From positions 562,501-626,500 of the forward strand of contig OZ025885.1 in assembly GCA_964019415.1 (NCBI GenBank): a DNA stretch of 64,000 nucleotides. The letters run 5' to 3'. Made by a program: the position numbers and the translations under genes. Source of the DNA: Ianthella basta. Taxonomy: Eukaryota > Porifera > Demospongiae > Verongiida > Ianthellidae. The notes beneath the pieces are model-generated. The model had not been told where the DNA came from and made no database searches. It was given only the letters and a program-made list of their open reading frames with translations. Each line of letters opens with the position of its first letter. Positions within the stretch are counted from its first letter, which is position 1. Positions 1 through 9,113 of this stretch are shown here, one piece after another.

Positions 1-80
1 CACTTACTAAGTTTCAACACTTCACGTTAACCTTTTTTAAGTACTTCATTTACTTCTCTTTTCTTCATCATTCACTGCAG

Positions 81-414
81 TTTGATTTTCTGTTGAACCT
101 CCTGGGAACCACTCTACCCTTCCCTCTCTGCATTGGCCCATGGTTACAAGCCACTTGGGTGGCCTTCCTTGGGTACATCCCTCCCCTCCTCGCCCTCGCT
201 ACTGTGTGCATCTTTGTGTTGAGGTGAGGGGTGTGAGGTGAGGGGTGTGTGGTGAGGGTGTGAGGTGAGGGGTGTGAGGTGAGGGGTGTGAGGTGAGGGG
301 TGTGTGGTGAGGGTGTGAGGTGAGGGGTGTGAGGTGAGGGGTGTGAGGTGAGGGGTGTGAGGTGAGGGTGTGAGGGGAGGGGTGAGATGAGGGTGTGAGG
401 TGAGGGGTGTCTCG

Positions 415-501
<87 letters not shown>

Positions 502-3076
502 CACTTCCACCTCTCCTTATGCCAACCCCCCACCCTACCTACAGTGCAAGGTGTGTACGTCGGCTGTCAAACAGATCCACTCTCTCTGGTATTACACTCA
601 TCATCCTTCTCTTCTACAAGTACCTCACTGACAGCAGCTTCTTCTTCATGAGCTGCCTCAGATTACAGGATGGAGTGGACTATGTGAGAGCAATACATGT
701 CATGTTTGGACTAGGGCTAGCTTACTCTCACTGTGCTTCCATGATGTTTTACATAGTGTAAAAATATTACAATTGGCAGAATGTGAGACTATGGTAGATT
801 GGTGTACAATGTTACAGATCAACTGAAGCTTCTGATCTTTAGTTCAGTTCATTCAGATTCTGCATCTGACTTGTGTCTGAAGTCCACCTGTCAAATCCAG
901 GCAGAGTGGCCTTAATTCTCAGTGTATAGTGTGTGTATGCTGTTTGATATGTACTCTGAGTGTCATTCTCCAACCTGAACCTCACCTCACCTCTCTGCAC
1001 TCTCCCTCCCCCTTCCCCCCTACCCCCCAGGTAAACCGCTTCACTGGTCAGCCCTGCTTCTCTGCACCCCACGTGGAACTCTTTGTCTTCTCCATCTTGA
1101 TCACCCTCAGCATTGTGGCCCCTCTTCCCTTCTTCTTCATGGTCATCACCTGCAAACACTTCAAGGTATGTATATGTGTGGGGAGTTCATGCCACTTCAG
1201 AAGTTGTTGTATTGTGCATAAAATAACCAGCCCAGACAGGCATCACATTCTCTGTGTCTTCTCTCTCCCTCTCTGTTTCCATCTCCCTGTCTTCATCTCC
1301 CTTCCTTCTCTCCCTTTCCCTCTCCATCTCCCTTTCCCCCTCTCCCCTCTCCCTCTCCCTCCCCCCTCCCATCCCCCTCTCCCTCCCCCTTACTCCTGTA
1401 GCGCACAATGCACTTCAGTGATGCCCTGTCAAAAGGAATGCGTGTCCGATTTCGCTGGTATGCTGCTTGGGACATCCTGAGGAGGGTCCTCTTTGTGGTT
1501 GTGGCACTCCTTCCTGGTATCATCATTCCACATCGTTTGGTGAGCGCGCTCTGTGTGGTGTAGCCATTTTAAAATCCTAGCTGTGTTGTGATGGATACCC
1601 CACCATGCAGTTGTTTTCACTTGCCATGCAATCTGTAGTTTATGTACATGCTTGTAATGCCTGTATGTTAGGTGTATATTTAATACATTCCAACTTTGCA
1701 TGAGTCCTATACATTGCCACTACATACACATTTATATACAGTTTCTACATATGTGCAGTTTCCACTGTCCTTTGCCACCCATCTGCTATAAGTTATTCAG
1801 TTGACTTTGGTTTGGTATGAGACCATGTCTTGGTGCACTGGTGCACTTTGCTCAATATCAGGGCTAAAGCTTGTAATCTGCTTTTGCTAAGTCCACACAC
1901 AGGCTCAGCTGTGTTTAACTGTCACTTGCTCACTTCTGCAGCTGTTGCTTAGCCTCTGTGAGATAATGCTTTTGGTTCACTGTTTGTCCCACCTCACCCT
2001 CTCTCCCTCCCTTCTCCTCTCCCTCCTCATCTCCCACTTGTTTCCCCTTCCCTCACAGCTCGCCCTGCTGTTCTTTGAGGTTGTGATGTTGGTGGTGCAC
2101 TGTCTCTCCAAGCCGTATGAGGCGAAGTGGATTAATGTTGTAGAAGCGCTCATCTTACTGGACCTCTTTGTTGCCACGGCAGCCATCTTGCAGCGACAGG
2201 ACCGTTACATTCCGAGGTGGCTCGGTAGTGTGGTGGTGATACTACCCTTTGTGTATGCTGCTGCAGTGGGGGCCTACTTGGTGGGGAAGTACTTATGGTG
2301 AGGTGCATGGACTGCAGTAGGGTGCTTATAAGGGAATCTGGTAGCAACAGGATTGAGACAGCCATTTTTAGTGAAGTGTATATTCATGTATACACGTAGC
2401 TATGTTCAGCTGAAACTGTATGCATATAAATATTCTTAAGCGTAAACACAGCTAGGCCGTTGGAAGAGGGCCACGTGCGAAGACAGGCACAATGAGAGAA
2501 GGCTAAGTCCAAAGTCCTCTTGGCAACGCGTCGACAAGACACAACCGGCGTCATTACTGTCCATAGACCTTTGAAACGACATAGAGCTGCAAAGAAAGTG
2601 GCGCTGTCGGAAATCGAACCCAGGACTTTAGCTCCCAGTGCTCTAGCCACTGAGCTACGACACCGATCTTGTGTACATGTAAAGCATGCATTATACTGTG
2701 TGGATATGTTTAGTACTGTTCCACCTAGTGTATGTTTCAACTCACAGTGTGTATATCCACCTAGCTCCTTCCATTTCTTTATGTATGTATCCAATGTACT
2801 TTATCACACAGGGCCCACTGCCTTGCTGCAAAGTGGAAGGAGAGGCTGTTTGTCTTCCTCTCTCCTACAAACTGGAAGTCACCATTCCCAAGCAGATCTG
2901 GAGCAGATGAGGAAGACCGATCTGCCTTCTATGCCAGTCATTTATTGAATGAAAGTGATGAGTTGCCATGGTTACCACGGATGGCTCCTCGTGTATCTCG
3001 GACTACACGTACTGACAATTGGGACAGACAGGCTCTGTTCCAGGAGTCTCTATTAAGCCATGATGATGAAGACTAG
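81..3076 (+). CDS. Multi-pass membrane protein, C-terminal exons (unit 1; gene begins left of window)
   Basis: Six exons join in frame: 81-223, 545-683, 1031-1165, 1402-1539, 2059-2297 and 2812-3076 (TAG). All introns are GT-AG and the phases match (2, 0, 0, 0, 2). The product has about seven or eight hydrophobic segments: two in the first exon (around QATWVAFLGYIPPLL), then GITLIILLFYKYL, ELFVFSILITLSIVAPLPFF, ILRRVLFVVVALLPGIII, and three in the fifth exon (FFEVVMLVVHCL, VVEALILLDLFVATAAIL, GSVVVILPFVYAAAVGAYLV). A cytoplasmic-looking tail ends in acidic HDDED. A cysteine pair (CLRLQDG...GQPC) lies between the second and third exons. The layout resembles the membrane C-terminus of large extracellular-repeat receptors of sponges and cnidarians, but I cannot name the family securely. 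The ectodomain and promoter lie outside the window. Intron 3 has a (TCTCCC)-rich pyrimidine tract (about 1,258-1,395). Confidence 0.75.
224..505. repeat. GTGAGG-type and CA microsatellites in the first membrane-protein intron
   Basis: From the splice donor onward the intron is a run of GTGAGGGGTGTGAG-like units (about 224-415), followed by (CA)n (about 416-505). The open frames seen here on both strands are low-complexity artefacts. Confidence 0.95.
1942..1991 (+). other. Decayed duplicate of the start of the fifth membrane-protein exon
   Basis: Directly after a CTGCAG acceptor, about 50 nt encode LLLSLCEIMLLVHCLSH. This resembles the start of the real exon at 2059 (LALLFFEVVMLVVHCLSK). The pyrimidine-rich stretch between the two is open in the same frame, so this could be an old partial exon duplication or an alternative acceptor. 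The same arrangement recurs in units 2-5 (near 11,360, 24,532, 34,682 and 47,856). Confidence 0.5.
2436..2664 (-). mobile_element. tRNA-derived SINE (unit 1)
   Basis: On the minus strand the head reads GTCGTAGCTCAGTGGCTAGA (A box TAGCTCAGTGG), followed about 30 nt later by GGGTTCGATTTCC (B box with one mismatch). The upstream arms pair as a degenerate acceptor stem. It lies in the last intron of the membrane-protein gene. The right target duplication seen in units 3 and 5 has been lost by deletion here. Ends are inferred from unit 3. Confidence 0.65.
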
Positions 3077-3810
3077 TTGTATCATTTGATGTAACTACAT
3101 TTTATTTAAGATTTTCTGTTTTTGTATTGTGTTATTCTAAATGGTTGAGGATTTGCCTTGCTGTACAACAGAGAACAGGTGCTCTTTAATTTCCTTTCTG
3201 TTTTAATGAACTACACATACCACAGGCCCATATGCACCATACAGTTTAATGCTGGCAGTAATACATTGCAGGTATTTGTATGCATGATCACATGACGGAT
3301 TGTATGATGATGTGATGTAATCAATGTTGCTGTCCATGCATTGGATCCATATTTGTGCCACAGTCATGGCACTGCACTAGCTAATTAAGCATACATGCTG
3401 ACGGGTAGCTATAGCTTGACAGCACATCCATTATACATACATACAGTGAAGTGAGGTCATAATGAGGTAGATTTAGCTTATACAGTGTGTACAGAAGAGC
3501 TTGCTCTACAGAGGTGTAGGCTAGCTAGCTAAAGGTGGTGTTGGGTATTCTCTGCATTAACCATAGCTAGCTCTGCATGCAGGGGGTTAGCTAGGAGGCC
3601 ATAACAAAACAAGTGGGCCTGGTGGGTGCATTCATTGTGACTACTTTAAATTAGTGACAGGTCTCATGTAGCTATCTATAAAATTGCATACATGTAGCTA
3701 TAGCTAGCTACCCTTCAATGAATGTCCAGCTCCACAGAACCAGGCTGAAAGGACTCAGCGACGTCATGTTCACTGGTCAGTTCAATTATGTAGCTATAAA
3801 GCTATAAAGC
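3077..3810. other. Membrane-protein 3' flank and intergenic sequence (unit 1)
   Basis: No gene seen. It holds the presumed 3' UTR and AT-rich sequence with many short TAGCTAGC palindromic clusters leading into the minisatellite. No canonical AATAAA was recognised near the stop. Equivalent stretches occur in units 2-5. Confidence 0.5.
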
Positions 3811-4424
3811 GAGTGCATGTGTGTAGACCGGCTAGCTAGTGAGTGCATGTGTGTAGACCGGCTAGCTAGTGAGTGCATGTGTGTAGACCGGCTAGCCAGT
3901 GAGTGCATGTGTGTAGACCGGCTAGCCAGTGAGTGCATGTGTGTAGACCGACCAGCCAGTGAGTGCATGTGCGTAGACCGGCTAGCCAGTGAGTGCATGT
4001 GCGTAGACCGGCTAGCCAGTGAGTGCATGTGTGTAGACCGGCTAGCCAGTGAGTGCATGTGTGTAGACCAGCTAGCCAGTGAGTGCATGTGTGTAGACCG
4101 GCTAGCTAGTGAGTGCATGTGTGTAGACCGGCTAGCTAGTGAGTGCATGTGTGTAGACCGGCTAGCCAGTGAGTGCATGTGTGTAGACCGGCTAGCTAGT
4201 GAGTGCATGTGTGTAGACCGGCTAGCTAGTGAGTGCATGTGTGTAGACCGTCTAGCTAGCCAGTGAGTGCATGTGTGTAGACCGGCTAGCCAGTGAGTGC
4301 ATGTGTGTAGACCGGCTAGCTAGTGAGTGCATGTGTGTAGACCGGCTAGCTAGTGAGTGCATGTGTGTAGACTGTCTAGCTAGCTAGTGAGTGCATGTGT
4401 GTAGACCGGCTAGCTAGCTAGCGA
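3811..4424. repeat. 30-bp minisatellite, about 20 units (unit 1)
   Basis: The unit is GAGTGCATGTGTGTAGACCG plus GCTAGCTAGT, with a few 34-bp variants. Point variants (GCTAGCC/GCTAGCT, TGTG/TGCG) are scattered through the array. Because 30 is divisible by 3, long repetitive frames open on both strands; these are not genes. The array lies just upstream of the NHR-RING gene. Confidence 0.95.
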
Positions 4425-4544
4425 GAGCACACACACGTATGTGGTCCTACTAGCTAGCTATGGCTATCCACTATACCACAGCCTGGTCACGCAAGCCTGC
4501 ACCGACCACACACCACTAGCTCCACAGTGTACGTACTTACCTAG

Positions 4545-4566
4545 CACGTGCATACGTATGCACGTG
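4545..4566. promoter_or_regulatory. 22-bp perfect palindrome upstream of the NHR-RING gene (unit 1)
   Basis: The half-site CACGTGCATAC is followed immediately by its exact reverse complement, so an E-box (CACGTG) sits at each end. It lies about 50 bp upstream of the ATG and is unchanged in all five units (13,692; 26,765; 37,014; 50,572). A promoter role is inferred from position and conservation. Confidence 0.55.
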
Positions 4567-4616
4567 TGCAGTTGTGAACCTGGAAGGGGGTTCCCCGGCT
4601 GTTCCTCCGACTAAAG

Positions 4617-6746
4617 ATGGCTATCAGTAGCGAGGCGGTTTTGGGAAAGTTCCACCCAACGTGGGGGAATGGCGCGACATTGAGCGAAGACAGGCGAACT
4701 GCGAGTGGTGGCAGCCGTTTAGAGTTTTGCGCTGCATTCTCAAACGACCCCATTCCAAAAGGAGTGAAGTTTTCCGTCAAGATATTGCAGGAGGGCAAAG
4801 TACATGTAAGTCCGATCAGTGCAGCCTCCATCCCTCACACATTAGACGCACCTTACATGGCTGGAGGTGCTGTGCATGTAATCCACTGCTGCCTATTGTA
4901 TACTGTGATGACGTAGAAGGGATGTAGCTAGCATGGTTCACACAAGGAGCTGGAGAGAGTGTTGAAGTGATTAAAGTGTTGTTTGATTGATTCAGTATGC
5001 TGAATCTCCTGTACTGATGTACTCATTAGTTGTGGGTGATGTGAAGTAGTCAGTGATGTCTTTGCACTTCTCACCACTACTCATCAGTCATTCCTTTGAG
5101 TTTCCATCTCTCAACGTACAGCTAGCTACACTGTGTTAATCAATGCTCATATACTTACACTACATCTCTATACATGTATGTAGTGTCTGTCAGACTACAT
5201 AAAGCCATTCAATAGTGTTCCTTGTACTGTGTATGGACTACAGTATTGGTCCCATGTGTATACTGTGTCAGTTGTTGAGATGTTAGTTTGATGTGATAAT
5301 ACATCTAGTGTGCTGTGTTGTCTGGATGTTCAATTGCAGTTTCTTCGTATTGGTGTCACAACCAAAAGTCCAGACAGTGGACCACTGCCACAGGAGTTGA
5401 GTGACATTGAGAAGAGTGACCAGTACTGGTTTGCCGTGAGTAGGAATAGTGGTGACTGTATAGTACGTCACAAGGGACAGAAGAGAGTACTGCAGTGGGA
5501 CCTGGATGACTCACCAGGCAACACATTTGGTGTTGCTGTGTTGGAGAAAGGAGAGCTCCATTTCTACCACAATGGGAGGGACTTTGGTGTGGCATGGGAG
5601 GGGCTACCCACAGACAAACCATTGTGGGGATTTGTGCGCCTAGATAGTGGGTGGAAGGTGAAGACAAACTACATGATTGCAAAGGGTGAGGCTGTGACGT
5701 GTGGTGACGTTGTGTGTGGTGTGATTGATGTTTGTCAGTCTTCCATTTGTACATGTTATTGTCACTTGTACTTTATACACTTCACTTGGCTGTTGTGACA
5801 GATATTGCTTCATACATTCCATTGCGTCATCATCCATTTCATGTGAGTGTAAATGACAGAGCCTCTGTTGGATACACACATGTTGTACATCCCACCTACA
5901 GGCCACTCCCAGGACTATGCTGGGAAGACATTCCTCTTTGTGGAGAGGCCACCTGAGAGACTGGTCTGCGCTGTGTGTCAGGCACTATCACACGACCCAG
6001 TGCAGGCCAACTGTTGTGGAAATGTGTACTGTGCAAGGTGCATCGAGAAGTGGAAGACCAGATCTAAATCCTGCCCCACGTGCAGGAGCACAGAGCAGTC
6101 TGAGCGACCTTTCACTGTTTTTGAAGACAGGAGAGCGTACCGTGATGTCCGGTGCCTAGCTGTGCATTGCCCCAATCAGTGTGACAAGAAAATTGAACTT
6201 TCTGAAGTACAGAATCACCTCACATCAGACAACGGCTGCCCCCTTCAGGTTGTGGACTGTGGCAACAAGTGCGGACACAAGGACATGCGAGTTGCTGTGA
6301 AGAAGCACATGACATCCGAGTGTCGTCTGCGTCGTAAGAAGTGCCAGTACTGCCCTCTCATCTCCACTTATGAACAAGTCACTGGAGCTCACTTGAAGGA
6401 GTGCCCTAGCTACCCTCTCAACTGCCCTAACAAGTGCGGTGCTCAGGGTCTCACTCGTAGCACTGTCCCCGCCCACCGTGAGGTGTGTCCACTCCAGCAA
6501 GTGGAGTGTGAGTACAAGCGCTTTGGCTGTGCTGTAGTCCTGCTGAGGAAGGAAGTGGAGGGACATCTGCAGACATCAGTGCAGGCCCACCTCCAACAGA
6601 CCAAGAGGAGACTGGAACAGATGGAGGAGAGGGCAGAGAAGCAGGAGACACAGCTCAGGGAAGAGAGAGCTAAGCGCCAGCTGATGGAGACACGACTCAA
6701 AGAGGTGGAGGCTACATTGGCTCGTTTCATGGCCAGAATGGACTGA
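4617..6746 (+). CDS. NHR-RING-TRAF zinc finger protein, probable E3 ubiquitin ligase (unit 1)
   Basis: Exons 4617-4805, 5340-5685 and 5902-6746 splice in frame (phases 0 and 1) to 459 aa. Residues about 10-175 form a Neuralized homology repeat: FHP start, LSEDRRTAS, PIPK, then LHFYHNGRDFGVAWEGLP and PLWGFV. Residues 201-239 form a RING finger (CAVC...CCGNVYCARC...CPTC), with Asn at the usual His position. Residues about 263-400 hold TRAF-type zinc fingers (repeated CPNKC and H...C patterns), and 405-455 a charged coiled coil. NHR domains bind protein ligands; RING-TRAF modules recruit E2 enzymes and oligomerise. A sensor-type ubiquitin ligase is therefore inferred. Neuralized itself is NHR-NHR-RING without TRAF fingers. 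The start is the first ATG after the conserved promoter block. Confidence 0.85.
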
Positions 6747-7230
6747 CTAGAATAGTGTGGCAATGTTATTTTGAAGATGTAATGTATCATTGCTCACACT
6801 GTACATAGTTGTGTGAATACATCAAGTATTGTAGGTTTGTAGTTGACCTGATATTTTTTCACTTTCCCATGCAGTCTAGATCTGTAGCTTTTGTTGCTTT
6901 TTGTAGAATGCAGTGCAGAGACTATAGCTTACTTATAATTATTGTTGACATCAGATTATATTATTCTCACTACGTATGTAAAGTATTGTATAGTGATTGA
7001 ATCATTAATTGTTGCTGAATTATATAAAACTATATTATAATGCCGTAAACATAGAACATAGTTGATTGAGGTGCCATCAATTTAAGTGCATGCATAATTT
7101 AAATTATACAAAAAATGAAGACCAAGGTAACAGTTTGAAGTGCTATGCATTGCGCAAGTCATACATGTACCATACATGAGATGACACAAATATATATTGA
7201 CATAACAGTTGATCCTCTCAGCAGTCGTGT
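6747..7230. other. Convergent 3' flanks of the NHR-RING gene and mL40 (unit 1)
   Basis: AT-rich sequence between two convergent genes, presumably both 3' UTRs. No further gene or RNA seen. The same block occurs in the other units with small indels. Confidence 0.5.
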
Positions 7231-7803
7231 TCAGTAGTCTGCGTTCTCTGGTGGTTGGTAGTCTGCAATGGGAGGTGTGTGGGTGGGGCCTGTTCGCACA
7301 AATGGTAGAACATCTGTCTTCAGCTGTGTCGCCTGCAGGTACAGGGGAAGGGAGAGACGTCTGAGCTCTCTCAGCGCCTTCTTCCTGCTCTCCACCATCC
7401 CTCGCAGTCGTACGTGTTCCTGCTTCTGCTGCTCCATTGTGTATCGCGTCCACTCCTTCACTAGGAGATGGCGCTTTTCTGCCTCTTCCGCGCTTATCTT
7501 TGGTGGGGGGCGTTTACACATTGGGTTGAGCATTTCTGGGTCAAGAGGCTCTCCTCTTCTCGCTACTTTCATGAGCGCTTCGTGATAGGCTTTCTCCGCC
7601 TCTAATTTCTTCATCTGTTCCTTGCGCATCTCACGTTGGAGGTCCTTCTTGCTCTTCTTTTGTTTCTTTGCCTTTTTCGTCTTGCTTCGAGCAAGTACTA
7701 AGGAATTAGAAGAAGGAACGTTCTGACGCAAACTCCGTCCGTACCAGTTCCACGCTGTGCATTGGTCTAGCAACACTCGACAAAAGAAATTTCTAACGGC
7801 CAT
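7231..7803 (-). CDS. MRPL40: Mitochondrial large-subunit ribosomal protein mL40 (unit 1)
   Basis: A single-exon, 190-aa frame starting at ATG. The N-terminus (MAVRNFFCRVLLDQ, Arg-containing, few acidic residues) looks like a mitochondrial targeting sequence. A Lys-rich stretch (SKTKKAKKQKKSKKDLQREM) and a long helical region (EEAEKRHLLVKEWTRYTMEQ) follow. The C-terminus GPTHTPPIADYQPPENADY matches the conserved GPHYTPPIPNYQPPE ending of animal MRPL40. The human protein is 206 aa, so length fits. The gene is head-to-head with PNKP, 149 bp apart, and convergent with the NHR-RING gene. Confidence 0.85.
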   Translation of the reverse strand: MAVRNFFCRVLLDQCTAWNWYGRSLRQNVPSSNSLVLARSKTKKAKKQKKSKKDLQREMRKEQMKKLEAEKAYHEALMKVARRGEPLDPEMLNPMCKRPPPKISAEEAEKRHLLVKEWTRYTMEQQKQEHVRLRGMVESRKKALRELRRLSLPLYLQATQLKTDVLPFVRTGPTHTPPIADYQPPENADY

Positions 7804-7952
7804 TTTGCAAACCAGCTGTTCTAAATATTATATAGGTACATCAGTGTAGACAATCATAGCGTATTTCTATTTAGTGATACATTCAATATTATGATCATAC
7901 TTAAACCACGTCATGTTTTCTATAGAAACTCATTTATGTTGCAATATTGCAA
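7804..7952. promoter_or_regulatory. Bidirectional mL40/PNKP promoter (unit 1)
   Basis: 149 bp separate the two divergent start codons. It contains an AT-rich AAATATTATATAGG segment, a CACGTCATG motif (CRE/E-box-like) and a perfect 14-bp palindrome TTGCAATATTGCAA (7939-7952) directly abutting the PNKP ATG. The promoter role is inferred from gene arrangement. Confidence 0.6.
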
Positions 7953-8077
7953 ATGGCCGCCGACAGACGTTGTCAGTTGATCGCCTGCCACACTGAGCAG
8001 AAACTGCAGATAGACTTGCCACACGGAAAAGTGAGCCTTGTATTAAATGATATTCAGTGTTGTGCCTACCTGTAGTA

Positions 8078-8291
8078 AGGTAAAACAGGGGGTTTCCGAA
8101 TAAGATGGGGTTTCCGAACACGGCACAGCGCTCCCGCCTGTATTCGAAGGAACAGCTTCTCACTTTGTCAGTTTATACATTGACTCTTGTGCTAACTGCA
8201 TACAGAAATGGAAGCTGTTCTACTGTGAGGAGGCGAAACGCGGCGCCCTGTTCGGACACCCCATCCTGTTCGGAAACCCCCTACTTTACCT
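8078..8291. mobile_element. MITE with about 40-bp terminal inverted repeats, unit 1 only
   Basis: The left end AGGTAAAACAGGGGGTTTCC and the reverse complement of the right end (AGGTAAAGTAGGGGGTTTCC) match over about 40 bp and are flanked by TA. There is no transposase frame. It sits in the PNKP intron and is absent from the same position in the other units, so it inserted after the duplications (or was lost elsewhere). Confidence 0.7.
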
Positions 8292-8536
8292 TACATGTTG
8301 TGACTTGTTCTATGATGTTGCATGATTCACAGTGAGGTCGATCAAGGTGTTCATTATTGACGTGCAGCAGAGTAGTCCAATGCTTACTGCCGGTACCCGT
8401 AGCGCACGTGTACTAAACTATGATGGAATCCCATACGTGGTAATCTGTATGGCCTAGTCTCACGTGACTAGACTGATAGCATTGGCCAATGTAAAGTTAG
8501 TCTGACCAAGTTCAGAGCCACTTCCAGCCATTAATA

Positions 8537-8723
8537 CAGTGGAACCTGTTTAAGATGGTCACTGTGTAAGGCAGCCATCTTTCAAAAGCCACCAGCCTCC
8601 CTGGCTCCAAATAGCACTAACATCGCACTAAAACATTGCAGTCTACCTCTGTAGAGCAACCACCCTCTCTATAAAGGCCATTATCAGTGACCCACAAGTG
8701 GCCATCTTAGACAGGTTCCATTG
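8537..8723. mobile_element. Non-autonomous DNA transposon (MITE), TA-flanked (unit 1)
   Basis: The termini CAGTGGAACCTGTTTAAGAT and, inverted, CAATGGAACCTGTCTAAGAT form about 26-bp inverted repeats flanked by TA. This is typical of Tc1/mariner/pogo-type elements (CAGTGGAACC start). It is 187 bp with no coding capacity. Related full or deleted copies occupy the same intron in units 2-5. Confidence 0.7.
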
Positions 8724-9081
8724 TATTGCATAATGTGATACAAAATGGAGGCTGGAAGTGGTCTGGGGCTTGAGACCGAAGTACTGTTAAGGCTCTTTTT
8801 TGCGGGACAAAATATCGAGAATCGCTGTTTGGAAGGGTAATTTAGCAATTTATTTTGCAAATGGTTGCCTGGTTATTTGTATTGGTAACATATAAAATGT
8901 ATTTGAATACTGCAAGTCTAAAGCATGAGATTTTTGCCAGAATATATTTTTGCAACTGGTAACTGCCTGCGAAGTTCATGAAAATAATGTCCTGCGACAA
9001 TTAGAGCTTACACGGTATGTAGTGTGCAGTTATCACCTGCAGTTGTTTGTGAAATGTAAGGCAGCACCTCTAGTCGTAATG

Positions 9082-9113
<32 letters not shown>

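Noticed and set aside
2600..2664. Functional tRNA gene on the minus strand
   Set aside because: The A box is good and the acceptor stem partly pairs, but the anticodon arm does not fold and the unit continues as a longer element with target duplication. A SINE explains it better.
3786..4266. Long repeat-protein frames on both strands (MCVDRLASE and MHSLASRSTH repeats)
   Set aside because: They arise because a 30-bp minisatellite has no stop in several frames. The same array is non-coding and of variable length in other units.
3811..4424. Possible CRISPR array
   Set aside because: Repeats are directly contiguous without unique spacers, and the DNA is animal nuclear.
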